From Bordetella parapertussis (lineage in GTDB: Bacteria; Bacteroidota; Bacteroidia; Chitinophagales; Chitinophagaceae): 64,000 nucleotides of DNA. A model generated the notes under the pieces. That model ran no database searches, was not told where the DNA came from, and saw nothing but the letters and a program-made list of their open reading frames with translations. A program made the position numbers and the translations under genes. Positions within the stretch are counted from its first letter, which is position 1. Each line of letters starts with the position of its first letter. The stretch is taken from contig CALQJX020000007.1 in the NCBI GenBank assembly GCA_943331005.2, forward strand, positions 1-64,000, written 5' to 3'. Positions 55,799-64,000 of this stretch are shown piece by piece.

Positions 55799-56130
55799 AC
55801 AGCGAAAATAAGTTGTTTTTTTATTTTTGGCAGTTCCTTTCTAACCTTTTCAGACTATTGGCTGTCTATTAATTGAGAGTTATTATATCAGTCAGGTTGG
55901 TTTATTACGTTCCCGTAGCTGTGTTTTTTATTAAATGGTATAATGAAGGTGCACTTTGTTGTTCATTTTCAACCATTTATTGGAAATTTACAGAACGTTA
56001 CTAACATTTTCTTTTCACTACACGCCTTTATAGGCAAGTAGGCAAACTGGCAGTTTATAACGGAAATTATTATTCAGGCTGGTTTAGTAGGTTCTTTAAA
56101 GAATTTACTAATATTAATTAACAAAGAGCG
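55799..56130. other. AT-rich divergent intergenic region
   Basis: A 332-bp gap between the methyltransferase and the sigma-factor gene. TATTTTCG on the minus strand near 55805-55812 is close to the -7 consensus for the methyltransferase gene. No small gene or RNA fold is recognised. Confidence 0.45.
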
Positions 56131-56727
56131 TTGGCAAAAGCAATACATGTGAGCGGTCATTTCCCTACTTCAGAACGAAGTTTATCGGCACACGATGAAC
56201 TGAAAGTGCTGATACAGGATTGTATTGCTTTGTCAAGAACATCGCAGAAAAAGTTATACGACTTGTACTCGCCGGCAGCATATGGCATAGTGAAGAAGTA
56301 TATACATAATAATGAAGCGGTAGCTAAGGAAATATTGAACGATGCATTTTTTAAAATTTTCAGAGATCTGCATCAGTATTCGTTTCAGGGTGCGTTCGAA
56401 GGGTGGATAAGGCGAATTGTAGTGCATACGGTTAGTGATCACCTCCGCAAGAATATGAGGGAGGACAGGATGACGAGAGAGGTTACCCCCGAAGATGCCT
56501 ATGTGAATAGTGAACCGGTTGAAAAATTGACGCATAAAGAATTGTTGAAGATCATAGAAACATTGCCCGATACGCAACGGAATATCTTTAATCTCTTCGT
56601 TTTCGAAAATTACTCTCACAAGGAGATAGCGAAAATGCTGGATATGCAACAAAACAACTGCAGGTGGCACCTCAACGATGCGCGACGCAGACTGAAAGAA
56701 AAAATTAATGCACTTATAAATAAGTAA
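56131..56727 (+). CDS. ECF-type RNA polymerase sigma factor
   Basis: A 198-residue sigma-70 family factor of the extracytoplasmic-function type. Region 2 spans about 40-105 (LYDLYSPAAYGIVKKYIHN, DAFFKIFRDLHQYSFQGAFE, split at the conserved acidic turn) and region 4 about 130-190 (LPDTQRNIFNLFVFENYSHK, EIAKMLDMQQNNCRWHLNDA). The start is TTG at 56131: an in-frame TAA lies four codons upstream, and the only other candidate is GTG at 56149. Two bases separate it from the next gene, which probably controls it. Confidence 0.9.
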   Translation: MAKAIHVSGHFPTSERSLSAHDELKVLIQDCIALSRTSQKKLYDLYSPAAYGIVKKYIHNNEAVAKEILNDAFFKIFRDLHQYSFQGAFEGWIRRIVVHTVSDHLRKNMREDRMTREVTPEDAYVNSEPVEKLTHKELLKIIETLPDTQRNIFNLFVFENYSHKEIAKMLDMQQNNCRWHLNDARRRLKEKINALINK

Positions 56728-56729
56728 AA

Positions 56730-58274
56730 GTGGAGAACAAAAAGAAACATATCGATGACCTGTTCAGAGAAAAGCTGGGCTCCTATTCAGAGGTGCCTCC
56801 TGCTGATGTCTGGGCCGACCTCGATAAAAAACTGGATACACTTACACCTGCAGCAGTGCCTACCTCACCGTTCCGTTGGTTGGGTCATGTAGCCATGGTA
56901 TCTGTCATTGCAGTACTTGGTGTGTCGCTGGTGCAGAAATTCACCGATAAGTCCGATAAGAATAATGCTGTTGTTAAACAACAGGATATCAATAAGTTAG
57001 AAACATCTGACGAAAGTGTTGCTGTAAATAATGAAACAGCTTCAGCATCAGAAACAGAAGTGCCTGCAATGGATGCCATTGCCAGCGAAGGCGACGATAA
57101 TGCTTCAGCAGCTCAGCAGTCTGTACCCGAAGTAGCAGGATTTACAGAAGATAACAATCAGGGTCATCAACCTGCATCAGGTTCATCCCGGTCAGGTAGA
57201 CGTAACAATGCACACCCGTCACACTCAAACACTTATCATTCATCAACCAAACCATCTAAAGGTCGCGCAGCATCGCTGAACAGCGAAGAAGCAGGCGAAG
57301 AAACAAATAATACTATTGGCGCAGAACAGTCTGGTAAGACGCAGAATAACACCGAAGATCAGCAGCTCAATAAAGAAATAAAGAGCAATTCAGAACCTGC
57401 TAAAAAGACTTCAGAGCCACTGGCAATTAATAAAAACCTCCCCAAAACAGCACTTCCCAAAGACACAAAGAAAAAGGTTATGCCTCTGGATTTTGCTCGT
57501 TGGAGTGCCGGTATAAAGGGAGGATATGAACGTGGCTTCGAAAATGTGGCCGCTACCAAGTATGTTATTGCCCCTTACCTGCAATACAACATTTCTAAAA
57601 AAGTAGCTATCATGGTGCAGCCTGCTGCAAAATATGCAAAGTCTGCCTGGCATAATATAGGTTCTTCACAATCATACTATCAGGTAAACAATGATGGCAA
57701 AGTGGTGAACAATGGAAATTTCTCATCTATAAAAGTAGAAGGTAGCAGCATAGATACTTATTATCACTCCAGGCTCAGGTATACGCAGTCTCACGACAGT
57801 ATAGTGAAAACAAACAGGGCAGGGGGTAGCTATATGGAATATGAGCTGCCTGTAATGGTGAAATACAATCTGAATGAGAAAGTGGCTGTTTATGGCGGTG
57901 TGAACATGATCTACAGCCAGATGAAGGGTGTAACCGAACAAACTTATAAGCAGTCTGGCATAGTTACAGTAGTAGATACAATAGTTTCTGCTAAGTCTGC
58001 TATGCCTGCGGCTCCTGCAGTTAATGAAATAATTACCTATAACGGTACTCCTGTATCAGAGTACAACGGCCCCTTATACCCTTCTACCCGGGTGAACCAG
58101 ATTCGTTTTGGTGCCACCGTGGGCGTCAGCTATGAGTACAGCAAACGCTGGCTGGTAGATGCATTGGTGCAGCAAAACCCCGCTCCCAGAGATGTGAAAG
58201 GGGGGTACAATATCAATACCCCGCTTTCTGCAACCTATTTCCGCATCTCTGTGGGGTACAAGCTAACCAAGTAG
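56730..58274 (+). CDS. Sigma-linked trans-envelope protein: cytoplasmic segment, TM helix, outer-membrane barrel
   Basis: A 514-residue protein starting at GTG. Order: a cytoplasmic segment (1-48, DDLFREKLGSYSEVPPADVW) like anti-sigma N-termini of this phylum, one transmembrane helix (about 50-70), a long Ser/Asn/Gln/Glu-rich low-complexity linker (about 75-250) and a C-terminal beta-barrel domain (about 255-514) with amphipathic strands and the terminal YFRISVGYKLTK. The layout suggests a protein anchored in the inner membrane with its end in the outer membrane, possibly controlling the sigma factor from outside. No FecR or zinc-ASD motif is present. Confidence 0.78.
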   Translation: MENKKKHIDDLFREKLGSYSEVPPADVWADLDKKLDTLTPAAVPTSPFRWLGHVAMVSVIAVLGVSLVQKFTDKSDKNNAVVKQQDINKLETSDESVAVNNETASASETEVPAMDAIASEGDDNASAAQQSVPEVAGFTEDNNQGHQPASGSSRSGRRNNAHPSHSNTYHSSTKPSKGRAASLNSEEAGEETNNTIGAEQSGKTQNNTEDQQLNKEIKSNSEPAKKTSEPLAINKNLPKTALPKDTKKKVMPLDFARWSAGIKGGYERGFENVAATKYVIAPYLQYNISKKVAIMVQPAAKYAKSAWHNIGSSQSYYQVNNDGKVVNNGNFSSIKVEGSSIDTYYHSRLRYTQSHDSIVKTNRAGGSYMEYELPVMVKYNLNEKVAVYGGVNMIYSQMKGVTEQTYKQSGIVTVVDTIVSAKSAMPAAPAVNEIITYNGTPVSEYNGPLYPSTRVNQIRFGATVGVSYEYSKRWLVDALVQQNPAPRDVKGGYNINTPLSATYFRISVGYKLTK

Positions 58275-58422
58275 TCACTTTTAAACCTTATCTTTTTTTA
58301 ACTTTCATTATGGTCTAAAATTCCCGCTTTATGTAATTTCAGACTAAATTTACAATAGCATTGTTCCGGTGATCTTACCTAACCCCATTACCGGCAGGAA
58401 ACAAAGAGCATAACAGAGCATT

Positions 58423-60951
58423 ATGAAGAAATACCTATACTTTCTGATCTGTATAGTTTTTTTCATTGGCTCATTCCATACATCCTCTGCTCAGATCATT
58501 GCAACTTATGCCGGAAACGGACTGGCCGGGTATAGTGGCAATGGCGGCGATGCCACACTGGCTCAGCTGGATACGCCTACTTGTGTTGCACAAGACCCAT
58601 CAGGCAATATCTACATCAACGATCAGCGAAATAATTGCATCCGCAAGGTTTCACCTTCCGGTATCATTAGTACCGTAGCTGGTATCAACACCGCTGGTTT
58701 TGCAGGAGATAATGGTCCGGCTACAGCTGCCAGAATGAATGCCAACTGGGGTATGAATGTTGATGCCGCCGGTAATATTTATATCTGCGATCAGAGCAAT
58801 CACCGCATACGTAAAGTTAATACTGCTGGTATTATTACTACAATTGCAGGCACCGGCACTGGTGGCTATAGCGGCGATGGTGGTCCGGCTACAGCGGCAA
58901 ATATCAACTCACCCATGGGTATTGCTACAGACGCTTCCGGCAATGTCTATTTCAGCGACTCTTATAATTTTTGTATCAGAAAGATATCCACTGCCGGTAT
59001 CATATCTACTATAGCTGGTGTTCCCGGTCTGGCAGGTTTCAGCGGCGATGGTGGCCCTGCCACTGCGGCCCGGGTCAAGTTTATTTGGGGGATGAACTTC
59101 GATGCTGCAGGCAATCTGTATCTCTGCGATGGTCCTAATGATAGGGTGAGAATGGTAAATACTTCCGGCATCATCAATACTATTGCCGGCAACGGTACTT
59201 CCGGATTTGCCGGCGATAATGGTGCGGCAACTGCAGCCAGCCTCAACAAGCCTCTGGGTGTTTTCGTCGCTCACGATGGGCGTATTTACATCGCCGATTG
59301 CGACAACAACAGGGTTAGGCAGATCAGTACTTCTGGTATTATTACCACCATTGCGGGCAATGGCATAGCTGGTTACAATGGAGAGGGTATTCCTGCTACC
59401 ACTGCTCAGATGCATCATCCTATAGGCGTGGTGGTAGACGCCAATGACAATGTGTACTTCTCAGATGTGCGCAATGCACGTGTGCGAAAGGTGATCAATA
59501 TTCTCTCTTTCGAAAAAGGGGATGATGAGTTGCTGCCTGTTTGCGAAAATGCTATTTCCGTACCTATCAATGATCTCTTGGCTGTACGCGACGTCTATAT
59601 AGGCCTCACAGATGTCTGGTCGTTGCATACGCCCCCTGCTCATGGCGCCGCAATAGTAGGTTATGCTGCCACATCTACAGGTGGTGTTCTTACCCCCTCA
59701 GGGCTTACATACACACCCGCAACCGGCTATGTTGGTCCCGATTCCTTTCGGGTGAAGGTGGCCAACACCCTGGCTTCAGACATCATTACTATATACGTTA
59801 CTATAGATCCTTTACTGGCGCCGGGTCCCATTATCGGGGCTTCACGATTATGTTTAGGAGATACTACCTTGCTCACCAATTCATTGGCAGGAGGCATATG
59901 GAGTTCTGTTGGCGGGCTATTACAGGTAAGTCCGTCTTTGTCCTACTGTATAGTAAAAGGGCTGTCACCGGGTTTAGATACGATCAGGTATACAGTTACC
60001 AATGCCTGTGGCTCTGTAGATGCGTTGAAGATAATTACTGTGAATCCATTGCCATATCCCGGCACTATATCAGGCCCCGCAGCACTTTGTCTGGGTAGTA
60101 ATGTGTCTTTTATAGCTTCTGTTTCAGGAGGTTTGTGGAGTGCCAGTAATCTAAATATATCTGTTGCTCCCTCTGCGCCAGATAAATGTATTGTTTCAGG
60201 AGCCATGCAGGGTATTGTCACGCTTGCCTATTCAGTAAGTGACACGCTTTGTACGGCTGTGGTTATAAAACCATTGGTTGTTGAGGTTTTTCCGGATGCA
60301 GGTACCATCATTGGTCCTGTGTCAGTATGTATTGGTGAACAGATCTTTCTTTCAGACTCTGCTGCAGGGGGCGTTTGGTCTGCCGATACCGGATATGTGT
60401 CAGTTTCAAACGGCTTGGTTACCGGCATTACCGAAGGAGAAGATATTGTTAGATACAGTGTCACCAATACCTGTGGCACTGATTATGCCATCAGGCAGGT
60501 CAGAGTTGCGCCGCAGCCGGTCATGCCAGATCTGGTTATCATTCAGGGTGTGTTATATGCCGGGGTTGGTTATGAAAAATACCAGTGGCGGGTAAATGGT
60601 GCAGATATTTCGGGTGCTACTGCAGATACGTTTTATGCAGCAGGGCAGGGAGTGTATCAGGTCATAGTTACTAATCAATATGGCTGCTCGGTAGCATCTG
60701 CATTGTACGATAATGTAGGTTGCAGTCCCGATGACATTGTTTTGTACCCCAATCCTACACTCGATAAAGTAAAAATAGTCTGGTGTAAAAAAGTTACTGT
60801 GCGTGTCATCACTGCAAATGGTAAGGAGGTTTCTGTATGGAAAGACGTGAACCAGGTAGATTTGCGGGGGCTGCCTGCAGGCGTATATTTCCTCAGCATG
60901 TTTGATGCAGATGGAAGTAAACTAAAGACCAACAAGGTGGTGAAGATGTAG
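58423..60951 (+). CDS. NHL-repeat secreted protein with type A T9SS domain
   Basis: An 842-residue secreted protein. Signal peptide about 1-23 (ending TSSAQ), six NHL repeats (about 28-360) each containing AGYSGDGGPATAA-like and GNIYICDQSNHRIRKV-like units forming a six-bladed propeller, then Ig-like or cadherin-like beta domains (about 380-740) and a type A sorting domain (VLYPNPTLDKVKIVW to PAGVYFLSMFDADGS). Cargo of type IX secretion. The propeller may bind proteins or polymers; no enzymatic motif. Confidence 0.9.
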   Translation: MKKYLYFLICIVFFIGSFHTSSAQIIATYAGNGLAGYSGNGGDATLAQLDTPTCVAQDPSGNIYINDQRNNCIRKVSPSGIISTVAGINTAGFAGDNGPATAARMNANWGMNVDAAGNIYICDQSNHRIRKVNTAGIITTIAGTGTGGYSGDGGPATAANINSPMGIATDASGNVYFSDSYNFCIRKISTAGIISTIAGVPGLAGFSGDGGPATAARVKFIWGMNFDAAGNLYLCDGPNDRVRMVNTSGIINTIAGNGTSGFAGDNGAATAASLNKPLGVFVAHDGRIYIADCDNNRVRQISTSGIITTIAGNGIAGYNGEGIPATTAQMHHPIGVVVDANDNVYFSDVRNARVRKVINILSFEKGDDELLPVCENAISVPINDLLAVRDVYIGLTDVWSLHTPPAHGAAIVGYAATSTGGVLTPSGLTYTPATGYVGPDSFRVKVANTLASDIITIYVTIDPLLAPGPIIGASRLCLGDTTLLTNSLAGGIWSSVGGLLQVSPSLSYCIVKGLSPGLDTIRYTVTNACGSVDALKIITVNPLPYPGTISGPAALCLGSNVSFIASVSGGLWSASNLNISVAPSAPDKCIVSGAMQGIVTLAYSVSDTLCTAVVIKPLVVEVFPDAGTIIGPVSVCIGEQIFLSDSAAGGVWSADTGYVSVSNGLVTGITEGEDIVRYSVTNTCGTDYAIRQVRVAPQPVMPDLVIIQGVLYAGVGYEKYQWRVNGADISGATADTFYAAGQGVYQVIVTNQYGCSVASALYDNVGCSPDDIVLYPNPTLDKVKIVWCKKVTVRVITANGKEVSVWKDVNQVDLRGLPAGVYFLSMFDADGSKLKTNKVVKM

Positions 60952-60980
60952 CTACACTTTATTGCAGTGTTTGAATAAAC

Positions 60981-61382
60981 ATGTATTTTGCAGCAAAGCT
61001 GGTTATGGATCTCAGATCACTTCTTCTGGTGGGTGTTGGTGGTGCCACAGGTAGTATGGCTCGTTATGCAGTAGGCATTTTTATAGGTAAAAACATAACA
61101 AACGGTTTTCCTGCTGGTACTTTTATTATCAATATTATCGGTTCACTTATTATCGGTTTGCTCTTTGGCTATTCAATGCGTGGAGTGTCTGTAATTAATC
61201 AAAACCTGATGTTGCTGCTCGCTACCGGCTTTTGTGGTGGCTTCACTACGTTTTCATCCTTTGCACTGGAGAATGTACAACTCATGCAGAAAGGCACTCC
61301 GTTAATAGCGCTGTTTTATATTGCCGCAAGCATAATTGCTGGTCTGTTATGCTGCAGACTGGGGCTTTGGCTCACTGCATGA
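60981..61382 (+). CDS. crcB: Fluoride channel CrcB/Fluc
   Basis: Small dual-topology fluoride exporter of 133 residues with four transmembrane helices. GGATGSMARY near residue 20, GTFIINIIGSLIIG near 46 and GFCGGFTTFSSF near 80 are the family motifs, the last carrying the polar track. An ATG eight codons later (61005) matches the usual family N-terminus and may be the real start. Only 29 bp separate it from the cargo gene, so no fluoride riboswitch is present just upstream. Confidence 0.94.
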   Translation: MYFAAKLVMDLRSLLLVGVGGATGSMARYAVGIFIGKNITNGFPAGTFIINIIGSLIIGLLFGYSMRGVSVINQNLMLLLATGFCGGFTTFSSFALENVQLMQKGTPLIALFYIAASIIAGLLCCRLGLWLTA

Positions 61383-61510
61383 TCCGGTCACTTTACATGG
61401 TCAGATAAATCTTCCACTGTAAGCGAAACACGATCATATTCTTCGTAAATTAGTGTACCGTAGATTATTTTGATAATCAGCTCTTTTTTACTTTTACTTA
61501 TACTGATCCC

Positions 61511-63769
61511 ATGGATACTATAACGCATGTTGAGGTCTACAACAAGACCGAGGAGGAGGAGAAAAAACTCATTTTAAGGGAATACAGGGCACTGCTCAGA
61601 GCACTGAAGCAAGACATAAAGAAAGGCGACAAGTCGCTGCTGCGTCATGCTTTCGAGATGGCCGTAGAAGCTCACAAGACCACTCGCCGGAAGTCTGGTG
61701 AACCATACATACTTCATCCTATAGCTGTAGCGCGTATTGCGGTAGAAGAGATAGGACTGGGTGTAACCTCTGCTATCTGTGCCTTGCTGCACGATACCGT
61801 AGAAGATACCGAGATCACACTCGAAGACATCAAAAGAGAGTTCAATAACAATGTTGCCCGTATCATAGATGGTCTTACCAAGATCTCCAATGTTGTAGAC
61901 ATTAAGGGCGATACTACCATTCAGGCAGAGAACTTCAGGAAGATATTGCTCACCCTTGCAGAAGACCCCAGGGTTATTCTCATCAAGCTGGCAGACAGGT
62001 TGCACAATATGCGAACGCTCGATAGCATGAGTCGCGAAAAGCAGCTGAAGATCGCTTCTGAAACAACTTATATCTATTCGCCGCTGGCGCACAGGTTGGG
62101 TCTTTATGAGATCAAGTCTGAAATGGAAGATCTGGCGCTTAAGTTTACGCAGCCCGATATTTATACAGATATTGTAAGGGGGCTGAAAGAAACCAAAAGG
62201 GAAAGGTCCAGGTATATCAATGAGTTCATTAAGCCTGTCAAGGAGGAATTGACCAATGCCGGGTTCGACTTCGATATTTATGGTCGCCCCAAAGCTATTC
62301 ATTCTATCTGGAATAAGATGCGCAAAAAGCATGTGACCTTTGATGAGGTGTATGACATTTTTGCCATTCGTATCATTCTGAAGACGCCACCTGAAAGAGA
62401 AAAAGAAGAATGCTGGAAAGTGTATTCGGTGATCACCAATTTCTATCATCCGAACCCTGAGCGACTCAGAGATTGGATAAGTGTACCCAAGGGTAATGGT
62501 TACGAAGCGCTGCACACTACGGTAATGGGACCTGGTGGACGGTGGGTAGAGGTGCAGATACGTACCGACAGGATGAATGAAATTGCCGAAAAAGGCCTTG
62601 CAGCACACTGGAAGTATAAAGAAGAAGGTACGCCTACTGCACAGGAAAGTAAACTGGATAGTTTCCTGGAGCATATCAGAGAAGTATTGGCAAACCCCAA
62701 TACAGATACGCTCGACTTTATTCAGGATTTCAAGCTCGATCTTTTTACAGAAGAGATCTATGTTTATACGCCCAAGGGCGATATGCGGGTACTGCCCAAG
62801 GGGGCAACTGCACTCGACTTTGCATTCGATATACACTCTCAGCTCGGTACCAGGTGCATTGGTGCAAAGGTCAATCACAGATTAGTGCCGCTCAGTCATA
62901 AGCTGGATAGCGGTGATCAGGTAGAGGTCATTACTTCATCCAAGCAACATCCGTCTGAAGATTGGCTGCAGTTCATCATTACTGCCAAGGCAAAATCGGG
63001 TGTAAAGAACTACCTCAAAGAAGATAAGAGAAAGACAGCAGAGTTGGGTAAGGCAATACTCAAGAAGAAGCTGGAGGCTATGAACACTACTCTTTCTCAG
63101 CAGAATCTTAATGAACTGGTACAATACTTCAAAAAACCTTCTCCGCTCGATCTGTTCTATGCTGTGGCGGTTGGTAGTGTGGATATCAGTGAACTCAAGA
63201 CCTTTGGTGTATACGGAGATAAATTACAGCACCCGTCCAAAGAGATAAGGAATGATACCAGAGAACTGGCCGATGAAGACGCACTAAAACAGAAACATGG
63301 TAAGGGGTCGGAGTTGATCATCTTCGGAGAGCGGTCAGACAAGATCTTGTATAAACTGGCACAGTGCTGTCAGCCAATACCCGGAGATGATGTGTTTGGA
63401 TTCGTTACTTCAGGAGAAGGACTTAAAGTTCATCGTGCCGATTGCCCCAATGCGGCTCAGTTGCTGGCCAATTACGGGCATAGGGTAGTGAAGACCAAAT
63501 GGGCTAAGAACAAAGAGATATCCTTCCTTACCGGCGTTCGCATTACCGGCCTCGATGATGTGGGAGTGATACAAAAGATCACCAATATCATTTCGGGAGA
63601 ACTGAAGCTGAATATGCGTTCTCTTAGTATAGATTCTAAGGATGGCATGTTCGAAGGCAATATAATGGTCTATGTGCACGACCGTGAAGAGCTGAACGTA
63701 TTCTGTAACAGGTTGGGTGCTCTGGAGGGTGTCATAAAGATCGAAAGGATTGATAGCCCCGATAGATAA
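61511..63769 (+). CDS. RelA/SpoT family (p)ppGpp synthetase/hydrolase
   Basis: Long-form stringent-response enzyme of 752 residues. The HD hydrolase domain (about 45-195) has LLHDTVEDT with His94-Asp95; the synthetase domain (about 235-365) shows YGRPKAIHSIWNK and SVPKGNGYEALHTTVMGP; a TGS domain (about 415-475, EIYVYTPKGDMRVLPKGATA) and a C-terminal ACT domain (about 670-750) follow. The complete HD motif makes it a bifunctional Rel/SpoT-type enzyme rather than a monofunctional RelA. Well isolated by promoters at each end. Confidence 0.96.
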   Translation: MDTITHVEVYNKTEEEEKKLILREYRALLRALKQDIKKGDKSLLRHAFEMAVEAHKTTRRKSGEPYILHPIAVARIAVEEIGLGVTSAICALLHDTVEDTEITLEDIKREFNNNVARIIDGLTKISNVVDIKGDTTIQAENFRKILLTLAEDPRVILIKLADRLHNMRTLDSMSREKQLKIASETTYIYSPLAHRLGLYEIKSEMEDLALKFTQPDIYTDIVRGLKETKRERSRYINEFIKPVKEELTNAGFDFDIYGRPKAIHSIWNKMRKKHVTFDEVYDIFAIRIILKTPPEREKEECWKVYSVITNFYHPNPERLRDWISVPKGNGYEALHTTVMGPGGRWVEVQIRTDRMNEIAEKGLAAHWKYKEEGTPTAQESKLDSFLEHIREVLANPNTDTLDFIQDFKLDLFTEEIYVYTPKGDMRVLPKGATALDFAFDIHSQLGTRCIGAKVNHRLVPLSHKLDSGDQVEVITSSKQHPSEDWLQFIITAKAKSGVKNYLKEDKRKTAELGKAILKKKLEAMNTTLSQQNLNELVQYFKKPSPLDLFYAVAVGSVDISELKTFGVYGDKLQHPSKEIRNDTRELADEDALKQKHGKGSELIIFGERSDKILYKLAQCCQPIPGDDVFGFVTSGEGLKVHRADCPNAAQLLANYGHRVVKTKWAKNKEISFLTGVRITGLDDVGVIQKITNIISGELKLNMRSLSIDSKDGMFEGNIMVYVHDREELNVFCNRLGALEGVIKIERIDSPDR

Positions 63770-63822
63770 TTAGCCAATACTCGAAAGGATGTTAATTCGA
63801 CTGTATTCACAGGTTGTTTACA

Positions 63823-63842
63823 GCGAATATTATTATATTCGC
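63823..63842. repeat. Inverted repeat before the SUMF1-family gene
   Basis: GCGAATAT / ATATTCGC, an 8-bp perfect stem with a TATT loop, about 40 bp before the final gene. No T run follows, so it may be an operator rather than a terminator. Confidence 0.35.
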
Positions 63843-63880
63843 GTGGTAAATTAGAATAAGATACATTATTTATAAATATT

Positions 63881-64000
63881 ATGATCAAGCGTTTTCTCTT
63901 ATTGCCAGTTCTGTTCAGTGGCCTGGTGTCATTGGCTCAGGGCAATATCAATGTGCAGATGGTGTATGTGAAAGGCGGCTATTTTTTCAGAGGTTCAGAC
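63881..64000 (+). CDS. Formylglycine-generating-enzyme (SUMF1) family protein, N-terminal part
   Basis: Only 40 codons are in the window. A signal peptide (MIKRFLLLPVLFSGLVSLAQ) is followed by VQMVYVKGGYFFRGSD, the typical N-terminal motif of the SUMF1/FGE-sulfatase domain. In Bacteroidota this fold is used both by formylglycine-forming enzymes and by gliding proteins GldJ and GldK; the visible part has no lipobox, so GldK is not indicated. The rest lies beyond the edge. Confidence 0.75.
   Translation, partial: MIKRFLLLPVLFSGLVSLAQGNINVQMVYVKGGYFFRGSD

Noticed and set aside
60952..60980. Fluoride riboswitch before crcB
   Set aside because: Only 29 bp separate crcB from the cargo gene, too short for the aptamer, and no match is seen.
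61574..62878. 434-codon minus-strand open frame
   Set aside because: Opposite the RelA/SpoT gene; no signal, domain or promoter.

Overview
The window comes from a Bacteroidota chromosome, most likely a member of the Chitinophagaceae or a close relative. Several things point there. Promoters carry the phylum's TAnnTTTG -7 box. Secreted proteins end in type IX secretion sorting domains of both type A and the gliding-associated type B. Menaquinone is made by the futalosine route (mqnE). Families largely confined to or typical of the phylum recur (DUF4835, DUF4296, GH3-like adenylating enzymes, Smr-less MutS2-type proteins). The sequence is ordinary core chromosome for most of its length: there is no rRNA operon, no CRISPR array and no recognisable transposase.

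Layout. 1-6.4 kb is a minus-strand run: the 5' part of mqnE, DUF423 protein, shikimate kinase, a membrane protein, two small secreted basic proteins with related tails, MutS2 and an RND-type adaptor. 6.5-8.8 kb is a malic enzyme-phosphotransacetylase hybrid. 8.9-18 kb returns to the minus strand: GH3, LptB, ChaN-like, CutC, UvrC, a lipoprotein, TatD, a polysaccharide deacetylase and Ung. 18.2-23.1 kb holds a glycosyltransferase, two cold-shock genes, an LprI-like lipoprotein, a PhyH dioxygenase, a glycosylase-fold protein and a DUF3291 protein. Two identical tRNA-Asn genes follow, then a large type IX cargo, an alpha/beta hydrolase and a DUF4105 protein. 27.6-29.4 kb contains three small secreted proteins, two of which should begin with histidine after signal cleavage. 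29.6-32.7 kb is a sulfur-handling set (TauE exporter, lactamase-rhodanese fusion). 32.7-42.7 kb holds LipA, OsmC, CoaBC with two envelope proteins, an M1 peptidase, QueG and PepD.

42.8-44.0 kb is a mini-cluster of DUF2256, a flavin reductase-like protein and a TIGR03643 protein, including a 51-residue gene. It is followed by an ACR3 arsenite exporter, KatG, an LRR-kinase and a THUMP methyltransferase. The accessory part is 52.8-55.0 kb: between a degenerate tRNA-Asp-like sequence with an abutting palindrome and a tRNA-Ser lies a single DGQHR/DndB-like gene. Its promoter carries four tandem 21-bp repeats with a TCCAGGA-type core. 55-64 kb returns to core genes: a methyltransferase, an ECF sigma factor with a partner protein that appears to span both membranes, an NHL-repeat type IX cargo, CrcB, RelA/SpoT and the start of a formylglycine-generating-enzyme family protein.

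The most promising undescribed element is the DGQHR gene with its helically phased operator array. Next are the paired secreted proteins with predicted N-terminal histidine and the sigma factor/trans-envelope protein pair. All functions rest on reading motifs by eye; no database search was possible.
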